From: Neopestalotiopsis rosae
Taxonomy: Eukaryota > Ascomycota > Sordariomycetes > Amphisphaeriales > Sporocadaceae
Direction: 5' to 3'
DNA: 64,000 nt
Assembly (NCBI GenBank): GCA_023078685.1
Contig: JALGAS010000005.1
Location: 2,666,001-2,730,000, forward strand
A program made the position numbers and the translations under genes. Every line of letters begins with the position of its first letter. Within the stretch, counting starts at the first letter, position 1. The notes below the pieces were generated by a model. That model made no database searches. It was given only the letters and a program-made list of their open reading frames with translations, and was not told the DNA's origin. Below, in pieces: positions 1 to 10,739 of this stretch.

Positions 1-1724
1 CTTGGCACTGTAACCGGCCTCCTCGGCAATCATCTCGGCGCACCGCTCGGCGACACCGAGGACGGTCAGCATGGGGTTGATGGTGGGGATGGTGGGGAAG
101 ACGCCGGCGTCGCAGATGCGCAGGCGCTTGAGGCCGGCGACGTTGAGCTTCTCGTCGACGACGGCGAGCTTGTCGCTGGCCACGTCGCCCATGCGCGTGG
201 TGCCGCACGGGTGGTAGACGGTGTGGGCCGCCTTGCGGGCGTACAGGCTGAGCTCCTCGTCCGTCTGCAGTTTTGGGCCGGGCGCGATCTCGGCCTTGAT
301 CCAGTCCTTGAACGGGGCCTGCTCGGCGACCTTGCGGGCGGCCTTCATGCCGTGCACGAGGGTGGCGGCGTCGTAGCCCTCGGGGTCGGTGAAGTAGCGG
401 AAGTCCAGGGCTGGCTTCTCGTTGGGGTCCGACGAGGTCAGGTACAGGCGGCCGCGCGAACGGGGGCGGGGAATGTTGGGGGTCATGCAGAAGGCGTAGC
501 CGTGCTTGATCTCTGGGTAGCCCAGACGGGTGGTGTTGAGGGTGAAGGGGATCTGGTAGCAGTGCATCATGACGTCGGCAATGTCGCCGTCGGGGATGCC
601 GGCAGGGTTGGAGGGGTTCTTCTTGGCGCCGGCGTTGGGAGCCTCGCGGCGCAGGAAGATGCCGGCGTCCGAGTCCATGGTCGTCTGGTTCTCGGGGACG
701 GGCTTCTTCAGCTCCCACATGATGATACTCTCGGGGTGGTCCTGGAGGTTCTCACCGACTCCAGGCAGGTCGTGCACCACAGGGATGCCCAGGGACGAGA
801 GCTGCTCGGCGGGTCCGACACCAGACAGCATCATCAATCTCGGCGTGTCGACGGCACCGGCGCAAAGAACAGTCTCCTTTCTGGCGGTAATGGTTCGGGG
901 CGAACCGTCTTGGAGCTTCAAGTCGACACCGTTGACCACACCGTCCTTGATGTTGAGCTTGGAAACCCAGGCGTTGGTGAGCACGGTCAAGTTTGGCCGC
1001 TTCTCGTCGCCTCTGATGATGGGGTGAATGTAGGCGACCGATGCGCTTGACCGGCGGCCGTCATCTGGGTTGTAGCTGACGGAGAAGAAACCGACTCCCT
1101 GCTTCAGAGCGCCATCGTTAATAATGTGCTTGTTAAAGTCGTGAAGGACGGGAATGTCCATGGCCTTGCTGCAAGAGTCGACCCAGTCCAGGCAAAGCTG
1201 GTTTCGGTGTCTCTCGTGGACGGGCTGGACAGTGTTGCGCAGCTTGTTCAAGACTCTCATAAAAGTCTCAAATGTCCAGCCCTTGGCTCCCATTGATTGC
1301 CAGACCTTCATGTCATACTCAAACGGCCTGAAGGAGATGAGGGTGTTGTGAGAAGAGCAGCCACCCAGCACCTTGGCACGCGAGTGACGAATGTATGAGT
1401 TACCTACAAATCATGGTTGTGAGTTTTCAGGATTGGCTAGGCAAAGTATATGGCGCATTGCCTCAAAGCTTTTCACTTACCCTCGGGCTGTTCTGTTGTG
1501 CCATAGTCGTAGTCCAGCTCACCACCAAGCAGGTTCAGCCATTGCCGCAGATCCAAGACACGGTCATCCATAAAATCACTGGGACCAGCCTCGATGAGGA
1601 GGACTCTCTTGTTTGGCAGGTACTCGGCGAGACGAGATGCGATCACACATCCAGCGGTGCCACCGCCGACGATCACATAGTCGTATCTCTCGGAGTCCGA
1701 GATGGGAAGCTGTGTAGTAGTCAT
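1..1724 (-). CDS. codA: Choline oxidase-like GMC flavoprotein (3' end cut by window edge)
   Basis: This is a GMC-family FAD oxidoreductase that probably oxidises choline towards glycine betaine. Two exons are read on the minus strand, 1724..1481 and 1403..1, joined across a 77-nt GTAAGT...TAG intron. The joined codon gives the GMC signature [20 protein letters not shown] just after the junction. The N-terminus carries the dinucleotide-binding motif [10 protein letters not shown] (about residues 15-24). Near the C-terminus are HPCGTTRMG and TINPMLT, which supply the His/Asn pair known from choline oxidases; an Asn in the second position fits choline oxidase better than many other GMC enzymes. 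Only a few C-terminal residues appear to lie outside the window. It is divergent from a betaine aldehyde dehydrogenase at 3469, which supports the choline assignment. There is no signal peptide, so it is probably cytosolic or peroxisomal. A choline dehydrogenase or another GMC alcohol oxidase is the alternative. Confidence 0.88.
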
Positions 1725-3468
1725 TGTTTAAGATGTTCTATTACACAGATAGTGACAAGACAAGGACTGATCAAAACGATGTTGACCAGAGTAACAAACA
1801 GCTTGGAAACAAGGTTTGTTCTGGAGGATGAGCAACTTTTTGAATATTGCTTCTAAACACGAAGAATCTCACACGACAGACTCGATCGACTGACTGACAA
1901 GTTTATCTACTACCTCGTACTAGCAACCCAGTATTTGTAGTACGTACTGACTATGGTAAGCGATTAGACGCGGCAATTATTCCCAAGGCGCCATGGACCA
2001 CGATCGGTCCACTAGAAAATTTCGAGACGCCGCCAAGTGGATGCAAGGCACCGTGATCCTAGGACGGAGGTGGGGAAGACGAGATGCATAATCGAGGCAG
2101 GGCCTTTGACTCGTGTGCACGAGACAGCCACCAAGTGCCACTGGCGGGCCTTGTTGCTTGCGAACTGATACGGAACAGCCTCTTTATGCCTGGATAGATA
2201 GGCGACAGAGATAACGACGGTATAATTCGGTAGAGAAAACCGAGAAAACCGATCACGTTCTTTGCAGTCTAGCCTTCTCACCATGGGGGTGCTGCCAATG
2301 AGCCTCTAGTACTCGAGATATCATCCAGTCAGCTCGGGGTCAGATCAGGCCACGGGCTCTCGATAGGCGATAATAAACGACAGACAGACGGCAGACGGAC
2401 GACGGTTATGTCGGCCAGTTCGGCCACCCCAGATATCTTACCAGATTTGGCGGTGCTTGCATATCTGCGTGTGGCTGCCGTACTACCATACACTACACTG
2501 CGCTACACTACATGCACTCTGGTTCCAAAGCATGCAGAGTTTTTCTTATGTTATGTATATACAGATATACATAGTACATACCTGTCAGAAGGAAGTCGCG
2601 TGCCCCCAGTCCCCGGATAGCTCCTGTAATCCTGACCCGAATATTTTGTCCCATTCATAACGGCCATCGAAATCTCACCGCAAGATCACGATGCGAAAAG
2701 AATTAACCGGGTACTTCATTAGAAATAACAACAACTTGTCAGGTAGGTCAGGCCATTTTCCGGTGACGTAGCCCACTCAAGCCACCGACACCATCCCTGC
2801 TTTCTCCAGATCAACCGGCGTTTCTTTACCTAAAGATAACTACGAGCAGAGCGGAAGTCGCTCCACTTGACATGCTTTTAGTGCTCTAGCTGCCGCATGC
2901 CTCGGGTGCTTTCGCCTTAACAAGCCATCGGTTTTCGCTGTCGCCGGGGTGAGCCAGTAGAAACCAGTTGGAGTCAGTGGGCAAAGCCTTGGGGGGCTTG
3001 GGGGGCACACTTGGGGCCAGTGCCCACTGATAGGTGCCGATAGGTCACGCATTTCGGTTGGCGCGGGGCGGCCTGGGCGGCCTTCTGGGAAAGTTGGTGG
3101 TGGTTCCGCTTGGCACTATCTCTCTTCACTCCAGCCTCTCTCCACTGTCGCCCGGAGCCGTATTGTGGTGCCGGCCTGGCGTCTTTTTTTTTCTTTCTCA
3201 TTACCATTATTGACTCGTCTTGTCTTTGCTGGGGTGGAAGGGGAAAAAAAAAGATTTCCATACACACCCTTGTAGGTATCAAGTAAAAGAAAAAGCCCGC
3301 GGCCTCGGTTCATATCTAGGGAGGCTACTGCACATGTTGGACCATTGGACCACTTGCTGTCCATCACGGTAGATTGTTGAGGAGAAATCGAATGTTGTTC
3401 TGTTGTCGTTATCTGTCCTAGGTAATTAATCATTTATCCACCAAGCCTATCCAATCCCACCCGTTACC
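1725..3468. promoter_or_regulatory. Divergent promoter region between choline oxidase and BADH genes
   Basis: About 1.7 kb separates the two divergent start codons. I see no convincing coding exon in it. The half next to the dehydrogenase has runs of T (3186-3192) and A (3244-3252). The shared spacer is long enough for two promoters and could allow joint control of the two pathway genes, but I recognise no specific operator. Confidence 0.45.
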
Positions 3469-4971
3469 ATGGCCCAACACCACGAGGGGGACCGTCACAC
3501 CTTTTACGCCGGCAAGCCGCAGCCTTCGGAGTCGGCCGGCACCTTTGAGACGGTCGATCCTTCGACTGGCCGCTCGCTATGCACCATTCACACATCGTCG
3601 ACGGCTTCTGTCGATAGGGCCATTGAGTCGGCCCAAGCTGCCTTTCCTTCATGGTCAGCTACGCCGCCCATTGAGCGCGCCCGTATATTGCAGCGCGCCG
3701 TCGCCCTGCTGCGGGAGAAGAATGACGAGCTGGCCAAGGTTGAGACTCTAGACACTGGAAAGGCCTACTCGGAAACTTCGACAGTGGACATTGTGACCGG
3801 AGCTGATGTTCTCGAGTACTTTGCCAACCTCGTCTCGAGCGGTGGCTTGAATGGCGAGTCCTTCCGTCTGAGGCCGTCCGCCTGGGTCTACACATCAAAA
3901 GAGCCCCTGGGCGTCTGCGCTGGTATTGGCGCATGGAACTACCCCATTCAGATTGCTCTGTGGAAATCTGCGCCGTGTTTGGCCGCCGGAAACTGCATGG
4001 TTTACAAGCCGAGCGAGTTCACGCCCCTGCACGCCCAGTACCTTGCCAACGTCTACAAGGAGGCCGGTCTGCCTGATGGCGTGTTCAATGTCGTCTACGG
4101 TGCCGGCGAGGTAGGAGCGCACCTCACCAGCCACTCCGCCATTGCCAAGGTCAGCTTCACGGGACAGGTCAGCACGGGCAAGAAGGTTGCTGGCTCTGCT
4201 GCTGGAGGCATGAAGTATGTCACCATGGAGCTGGGTGGCAAGAGCCCGCTCATCGTCCTGCCAGATGCCGACGTGGAACAGGCCGTCGACGGCGCAATGC
4301 TGGCAAACTTCTTCAGCACCGGGCAGGTATGCACCAACGGTACAAGGGTCTTCATTCCCAAGTCGATGAAGAAGGATTTCGAGCGTATAATACTAGAAAA
4401 GATGCAGTACGTAAGAGCAGGAGATCTATTCGACATGGCCACAAATTTCGGCCCGCTCAGCAGCAAGAGCCATGCCGAGAAGGTCGCCAGCTACATCAAG
4501 GGCGGCATTGAAAGCGACAAGGCAACGCTCTTGTGCGGTGGTCCTGGCCAGCCTGACGGCTTGCCAGCCTCGCTCAAGGACGGCTACTGGGTGAAGCCCA
4601 CCGTCTTCACCGACTGCACCGACGACATGGCCATTGTCAAGGAAGAAATCTTTGGTCCCGTCATGTCCATTCTCCCGTACGACAGTGTAGACGAGGCCGT
4701 GAAGAGAGCCAACACTACGGAGCTCGGTCTTGCCGCCGGCGTCTTTGGCAAGGATATCAATGAGTGCCACCGTGTCATCAGCCAACTCGAGGCTGGTATC
4801 ACGTGGGTGAACACGTGGGGCGAGTCACCGGCAGAGATGGCCGTTGGCGGATGGAAGCAGAGCGGTGTTGGAGTTGAAAACGGCCGCCGGGGTCTCGAAG
4901 CTTGGGTCAGGAATAAGAGCACACTGGTGGAAATGGGCGGCAGCGTCGGCACTGTGTTCTCGAAACTGTAA
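3469..4971 (+). CDS. badA: Betaine aldehyde dehydrogenase (ALDH superfamily)
   Basis: This intronless gene encodes 500 residues, the normal length for a class 9-like aldehyde dehydrogenase that oxidises betaine aldehyde to glycine betaine with NAD(P)+. Visible ALDH landmarks are the cofactor region [18 protein letters not shown] with the general-base glutamate at residue 254, and [11 protein letters not shown] with the nucleophilic cysteine at residue 288. The C-terminal [11 protein letters not shown] and the [20 protein letters not shown] segment match the betaine-aldehyde subgroup. The first ATG at 3469 gives a full-length protein. It is divergent from the choline oxidase gene, so the two would carry out consecutive steps from choline. 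No targeting signal is evident. Specificity for betaine aldehyde rests on the neighbour and on family resemblance; another amino-aldehyde is possible. Confidence 0.9.
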   Translation: MAQHHEGDRHTFYAGKPQPSESAGTFETVDPSTGRSLCTIHTSSTASVDRAIESAQAAFPSWSATPPIERARILQRAVALLREKNDELAKVETLDTGKAYSETSTVDIVTGADVLEYFANLVSSGGLNGESFRLRPSAWVYTSKEPLGVCAGIGAWNYPIQIALWKSAPCLAAGNCMVYKPSEFTPLHAQYLANVYKEAGLPDGVFNVVYGAGEVGAHLTSHSAIAKVSFTGQVSTGKKVAGSAAGGMKYVTMELGGKSPLIVLPDADVEQAVDGAMLANFFSTGQVCTNGTRVFIPKSMKKDFERIILEKMQYVRAGDLFDMATNFGPLSSKSHAEKVASYIKGGIESDKATLLCGGPGQPDGLPASLKDGYWVKPTVFTDCTDDMAIVKEEIFGPVMSILPYDSVDEAVKRANTTELGLAAGVFGKDINECHRVISQLEAGITWVNTWGESPAEMAVGGWKQSGVGVENGRRGLEAWVRNKSTLVEMGGSVGTVFSKL

Positions 4972-5992
4972 AATGGATGTGCCATACCACATATACTTAA
5001 CGAATGCTTTTTAGATATCCAATCAGCAAAGTGGCAACCTCGAGAACAGTACTTGAAAGAAAATCTACCTGACATGTTAGAAATTGCAATGAACTAGATA
5101 ATTGGGAATATCATTGCAGCTAGTCGATGCCTTGGTAAGCCATTGCGTGTGTGTCTGGGTCACATCTCCATGCGAGGTTTCTTCGAATACTAGGATTGTT
5201 CTTTGCATTGTTATTTCTTGACGAAATTATCTAACGAGAAAATGACCAGTGAGTCTCTCAGAATCGTAAAAACACACTCAAGCTCTTGTATAAGAGCGTT
5301 ACAGGAGAGTTTTCTCCCAAGGCACATGCTATTATTCTCTGGGAAATAGTTGTATATTTCCAGAAATAAGAGTGATTTCAAGCTCAAACTGCTCAATAGC
5401 AAACGATCAGATCAAGTTTATCAAGTATAAATACTAGAGGCCAACATTTGATAGAATTCACTATATACAAATAATCAGATAACATCATGAGCCAATTATA
5501 AGTTGCTGCAATTCCTGAAATGGGAATTGTACAAGACTTATATTTCTCTATTGTAGAATATAAAAGAGCGAACAATTTATTTCTTACCATGCAAAGAGCG
5601 GCAATGCGGCACCCGCTAAAAAGCACGAATATGGAAACTGACAGGTGGATTTTGCATTAGCGCTGTAAGATTGTACGCGCATCTTTACTGACGTCATGCA
5701 ATTACCACCGAAAGAATCCACAGAAACACAGGATATTGAACCTGTTTTTCAAGATAATCTGCGTAGATGAATCAGTTCATTTGAGGCCATATATACAAGA
5801 TGATATTCTGGGGGATTTATTAGTTCCTCGACCCTTACGCAACGCACGAGCCAATATTGTAGCATCACTGACTGTCTGGTTCTTATTGGTCTTTCTAACT
5901 GTTACATCGGCTCAAACGGCAAGGTTTAGTCATTTAATTCGGGGATAGCCAAGCAGAGGCAGGCCCGCAAGCACAGACTAGACCGGGAAGTC
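4972..5992. other. Intergenic, with an AT-rich stretch
   Basis: This 1-kb gap holds no gene I can support. Roughly 5200-5640 is visibly richer in A and T than the flanks. Two short reading frames there on the minus strand are not convincing. The last 200 bases form the promoter and leader of the GH5 gene. Confidence 0.5.
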
Positions 5993-7990
5993 ATGCATTT
6001 CCAGGAGAACGGCCGGACGATACTGCTCCGGGGCGTGAACCTGGCCGACGCGAAGTTTCCAACGGGCCGGCCAACGTATCGTCTCGACTCTCTAGACGAT
6101 GCGGCTAATTGTTCATACATTGGCGCGCCCCTCCAGCTAGACGAGGCGCCGTCCCATCTGCGGAAGCTTCGGTATCTAGGGTTCAACATACTGCGACTGC
6201 CTGTAGTATGGGAGGCTCTCGAGCACGCGGGGCCGGGCATCTACGACGATGAGTACATTGAATACATTCGAAAGCTGGTCCAGATCTGTGCCGACCATGG
6301 CTTCAAGGTCCTCATCAATCCGCATCAGGATCTCTGGTCGAGACATGCCGGCGGTAGCGGTGCGCCGCTTTGGACGCTGCATGCGTGCGGGCTGAATCCG
6401 GACCACTTCGGGGACACGCACGCCGCCATTCGCTACTGCGAGTGGCCGCTGGACAGCAAGGACAAGGACCCCAAAGCTATACCACCCATGATGTGGACGA
6501 CAAACCATAACCGGCTGGCAACGTCTACACTGTTCGCACTGTTCTTTGGCGGGCGTGATTTTGCGCCAAAGTGCCAGATCGACGGCGTGAACATCCACGA
6601 CTACCTGCAGCAGCACTATTTTGCCGCCTACGCTCGACTGGCGGAGAAGCTGGGCGACCTGCCCTTTGCATATGACAGTATGAACGAACCTGAAGCTGGG
6701 TACATTGGCCTCAGTGACTTGAGTAAGATGGAACGAGATGACACGGCCAAGATTGGCAGTACCCCGTTTCCAATCGACAGTATGCGGCTGGGCATGGGCA
6801 TGGCGCAGGACGTGCACGAATACAGGCTCGGCTCGACAGGACCCCACAAGACGGGAAAGATGTCGATTGAGCCAGACAAGTCGTGTTGGCTCAAGCAAGA
6901 AGACCCCAGATGGAAGTGGCAACGCTCGCCAGACTGGCCGCTCAACACGTGTGTCTGGGCTCTTCATGGTGTTTGGAGTACAGAGACAGGGGAGTTGCTG
7001 AAGCCCGACTACTTTTCTCAGTTGCCCGAGCGGTCGCATGCTGCAACCCGGCACGAAAATGATGCCAAGGGGCAGCTTTCGTTCATGTCGTCGTATTGGC
7101 AGGAGTTCCACAAGCAATGGACTAAAATCATCCGCCAGCACGCGTCAAAGCCTGTTATATTCATCCAACCCAGCGTCTTCACACCTCCGCCACCCAAGCA
7201 AGATCCTCTGACCGCCTACAGTCCGCATTTCTACGATGGCCTGACCGTGATGCAGCGACATTGGCACGAGAGATGGAACGCCGATGTCGTCGGCCTCCTC
7301 CGCGGACATTACAAGTCAAAGGTATTTGGCCTTCGCATTGGCAAGGACAATGTTCGCAAGATCATATCGAGTCAGCTGGGTGAGTTGCGGAGCGACCTCG
7401 AACTGCCGACGCTCATTGGCGAGACGGGCATCCCCTTCAACCTCGATGACGGCAAGGCCTACCAGGACGGAGATTACACCGAGCACAACAAGGCGCTAGA
7501 TGCCATCATCAGCGGGTGTGACGACCAGCTGCTCAACTACACGCTCTGGGCCTACTCGGCCATCAACAGCCACGAATGGGGCGATCAGTGGAACGGCGAG
7601 GACCTCTCGATATACTGTCACGAGACTGGGTCTTTCCCAAAGCATCCCATACTTTCTGGGTTCAGAGCAGCGGCATCCTGGTGCCGACCGTATGTGCAAT
7701 CTCTCGTGGGAGAGCCAGTATCCATGTCGTTTGATTACAAGTCTAGCGAATTCAACCTGGAAATTGAGTCGAAAGGCCCGGGTGACGCAATCATCTATCT
7801 ACCTTGGCTACACTACCGTCAGTCTGATGGATCCGAGGAACTGGCCCTGGATGTCAAGGCTTCCGAGGGAGAATGGTCTGTACAGGGCCAATTGTTGACA
7901 TGGCAGTATCCGCGTGGAGGAAAGATTGAAATTAAGAGAGCAGGAGAGGCACTAACGCCTGAGCAATTGGGCACAATTGTGAAAAAGTGA
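5993..7990 (+). CDS. GH5 family glycosidase, ergosteryl-beta-glucosidase / glucocerebrosidase type
   Basis: This 665-residue protein is a glycoside hydrolase family 5 enzyme of the subgroup that holds fungal EGCrP2/Egh1, enzymes that cleave ergosteryl-glucoside or glucosylceramide inside the cell. The N-terminus reads ILLRGVNLADAKFP and FNILRLPVVWEALEH, typical of the first strands of the TIM barrel. NPHQDLWSRHAGGSGAP is a subgroup hallmark. The acid/base glutamate is E232 in DSMNEPEAGYIGL and the nucleophile is E477 in LIGETGIPFNL. A C-terminal beta domain follows from about residue 560. There is no signal peptide, which agrees with an intracellular role in steryl-glucoside or sphingolipid turnover. 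The ATG at 5993 is the first in frame and leaves a short but complete N-terminus. No introns were needed. Substrate is inferred from family knowledge only. Confidence 0.88.
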   Translation: MHFQENGRTILLRGVNLADAKFPTGRPTYRLDSLDDAANCSYIGAPLQLDEAPSHLRKLRYLGFNILRLPVVWEALEHAGPGIYDDEYIEYIRKLVQICADHGFKVLINPHQDLWSRHAGGSGAPLWTLHACGLNPDHFGDTHAAIRYCEWPLDSKDKDPKAIPPMMWTTNHNRLATSTLFALFFGGRDFAPKCQIDGVNIHDYLQQHYFAAYARLAEKLGDLPFAYDSMNEPEAGYIGLSDLSKMERDDTAKIGSTPFPIDSMRLGMGMAQDVHEYRLGSTGPHKTGKMSIEPDKSCWLKQEDPRWKWQRSPDWPLNTCVWALHGVWSTETGELLKPDYFSQLPERSHAATRHENDAKGQLSFMSSYWQEFHKQWTKIIRQHASKPVIFIQPSVFTPPPPKQDPLTAYSPHFYDGLTVMQRHWHERWNADVVGLLRGHYKSKVFGLRIGKDNVRKIISSQLGELRSDLELPTLIGETGIPFNLDDGKAYQDGDYTEHNKALDAIISGCDDQLLNYTLWAYSAINSHEWGDQWNGEDLSIYCHETGSFPKHPILSGFRAAASWCRPYVQSLVGEPVSMSFDYKSSEFNLEIESKGPGDAIIYLPWLHYRQSDGSEELALDVKASEGEWSVQGQLLTWQYPRGGKIEIKRAGEALTPEQLGTIVKK

Positions 7991-9266
7991 GAGCCATGTT
8001 TTCAATGATTGGTCGTGTTAGGGCAAACGGCCATTGATTAGTTGATTATTATGATATCAAGAGCGAGCTATTATGTGTCGTAACTTAGATTTTGCATATT
8101 GGTTTACAGTGTATTTTCGCAGAAAGGTACGGAGTATGCAGACAATCGACTAATACTATTAATACGTACGAGCTACTTATGTGCAAATGCAGGCATAACT
8201 TGAGAAAGCAATTATCTGATGTCACACATGCCCTGACAGCCTGGACAAAACCCGGCGGCTATAATATGCCAAATCAAGACTTCCGCTCATGTTGCGGGAC
8301 AGTCTAAAGTTCTTTCTGCGATCTTGATACTCTTAAACACAAGACCAATCACTTGTCGCTTGTCGCCGTAAGTCAATTCAATGTCGGAGACCGAGAAATC
8401 GTCTTGCTGTCGGCGACACTATTCAGATTCAAGTAGCGTCATCAATTGTTATAAGGACTAGGTAGGGACGACGACGCTTTGTGCCGTCTGAAGAATCAGC
8501 CTGTCGAACGCGAGTCAAAAAGACATTGGCGGAACTCGTCTGATGATATGATACTTTGCCGCAACACTGTCGCAAGCGTTCACGTCTGGGCTCGAGCCGA
8601 AAATAGTTACTCACCTCACACGGCGTCTGGTGTGTTATGTATAATAGCCGCGAGGGTAGGGACTCTCCACTTCAACATGAGACGCCCCGCAGAGCAGCTG
8701 CTGGGATCCTGAAGGCCAGTTTCAGCCGCTGAGGCTCTGGACCCCACTAAACCTGGAGCTGATCACCCACTGCAGCGAGTCCAGCGAGTGCGTGCTGTCC
8801 TATCGATGATGCTTGAAACAGCGCTAGCCGTCGATCATCCCGACTGCTCGCTCGTGTTCACTGTTCTTGGCTGCATTCTGCGTAGGCGGGCCGGCGGCAA
8901 TGCGCGCAGCGTCTCGCTACGATGCTGGGCGACTCAAAGGTCCGTCAAGGCGGCTGCAGAATGAAGAAGTCGAATCGTGAATCACAGACAGGGTGTCGTT
9001 CGTCTGCGAAACCGTTGTTTTTCTTTGGCCCTTTGTTTGAACCCTCGGTCGGCTCTTTGAACTTTTATAACAATACCTTGGGTCCCGCAAGAGTTCAAGC
9101 ATAAGTGATCGACTGCCTCAGTCATTGCTCTCCAGAAAATTAAAAAAAAAGATACCTATTCATCCTTTCAGCGAAAACTCTTGTCACAACCAACCATTGG
9201 CATATATAATCAAGCGCATAAACCACTTTACTCGACCAAATCCTACCCGCATGAAAATTATTTGAG
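7991..9266. other. Intergenic, nothing recognised
   Basis: No gene, RNA or repeat is supported in this 1.3-kb gap. A TATA-like sequence (TATATAAT at 9203..9210) lies about 57 bases before the next start codon. Confidence 0.45.
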
Positions 9267-9680
9267 ATGGCACCAATACTGGAGACCCGGGTGGACGCTG
9301 GCAACTTTGGCGGTGCATTGGCAACGGGGGTCGTCGTCAGTATCGTCGTGGTATGCGTGATAGGAGGAATCATACTGGCGTCGGCCCTATACTGGAGGAA
9401 GCTCGCGCACAAGATTGCACCAAACAAGTTCCAGACACCATATTCCGAAAAGCCGTGGCCGCAGCCGCCAAAGAAACTCGACGCAGACGACGATTCATCT
9501 TCTTCCAACGAGTCGCCATCGTCGTCGGCCTCTTCCACACCCGCGTCTTCCCGCTCAAATTCATTGCGGAAAAGCGACCCCGTCATCTGCAAAGAACTCA
9601 AGCCGTTGAAACGCCAAAGCACGGCCATGACGATACCGCCATTGACATTCGACAAACCCTTTACAGAAAAAGCGTCGTAA
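9267..9680 (+). CDS. Small serine-rich single-pass membrane protein, hypothetical
   Basis: This 137-residue frame starts at a good ATG and shows clear architecture. A glycine-rich lumenal N-terminus is followed by one strong hydrophobic helix at about residues 18-42 (containing VVSIVVVCVIGGIILASAL). A basic stop-transfer (YWRKLAHKI) and a disordered cytoplasmic tail follow, with an acidic start and a long serine/alanine/proline stretch (about 70-95). This positive-inside topology is hard to get by chance, and a TATA-like box lies just upstream. I recognise no family. A longer frame exists on the opposite strand over the same bases but is low-complexity. It could be a real small membrane anchor or adaptor; expression data would decide. 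Confidence 0.5.
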   Translation: MAPILETRVDAGNFGGALATGVVVSIVVVCVIGGIILASALYWRKLAHKIAPNKFQTPYSEKPWPQPPKKLDADDDSSSSNESPSSSASSTPASSRSNSLRKSDPVICKELKPLKRQSTAMTIPPLTFDKPFTEKAS

Positions 9681-10739
9681 AGGTTAAACAAAAGTTCATT
9701 CACACATTTTGCATTTTCTCGGTAGCGTTGTGCATTTACAATAAAGGAAAGGGAACTATTACACTTCAACTATTAATTCTCTTGACCATGACTTGATATG
9801 TTGTTCTAAATGCTGGCCAGCAGTTTTAGCTTGAGATATCATCTGGAATGTGACAGACTTATACATCAGCTAGCGCGGCTCTGCTGGTGGTGGTGGTGGG
9901 TAACATTGAATGTATCCGCCAGGACCGCCTTGCATACTTCGAGAATATTCTCATCAGTACAGACTCCGGTGTCCATATGACACTTGTAGATTGGATATTC
10001 GACTTACTAAATATTGAGCCAAGATTTGTGCATGTGTAGTAACTCCCAGTCTTCTCAAAACGTATACCTCTCGTTACTCGATAAAGACTTCAACCAGCAT
10101 CCAGCAATCACTAAAAGCGGCAACCTTCAGACCAGTCAACCCTATTGTACATCCGTACGGCACTAGGCTGTCGCGTCGCGGTAAGTAAGCGCCTATGCTT
10201 TTATCTGACCGCGTCTATCCAGATTGTTGTAAATCAACAAAATGTATACGCTTTCTTTCTTGAACAAAAACCAGGATGTTGATCCTGAAAGAAACCTGAT
10301 CCAATATCCCAATACAAACTCTACGATTCACATATATTTTATCCTATATTGTGCCAGGCTTTCCGCACACGGAAGCATTAAAAATGCGGGGAGCACAATA
10401 AGAACCACCAATAGCGAGCTCAGCGCATTCGAGAGATGACATCTAGCGTGGCGAGAAGCACTAAACCATGCTGTAAAAGCAATTTGTGCCACTACTTTGA
10501 TTTATCTTTTCCTGTCTTGCCTGTCCTTATCTTTCCTCATCTCATCATAATTGCAGGTCAATGACTTTGAATGTTCGACAGGCTATGATGCTTCATCCAC
10601 TGCAAACCTGAGGTTAGGCTTTGATACGCCTTTATTGTGCTCAAAGGAGTGCTTGCTTTAGAATCTGCGCTTGCCCGTTGACAAATGCGCGCGATTGTTC
10701 CTTAGGCATTGGCACACCACAATCTAGGAGGAAGGCGCA
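9681..10739. other. Intergenic, nothing recognised
   Basis: About 1 kb with no supported gene. A short GGT triplet run is at 9886..9900. The 3' part is the promoter of the SNF2 gene. Confidence 0.45.

Noticed and set aside
211..1050. Plus-strand 279-codon frame
   Set aside because: It is the antisense shadow of the GC-rich choline oxidase exon, with no family features.
9140..9769. Minus-strand 209-codon frame
   Set aside because: It overlaps the small membrane protein on the other strand, and its content is mostly acidic/serine low complexity created by the opposite serine codons.
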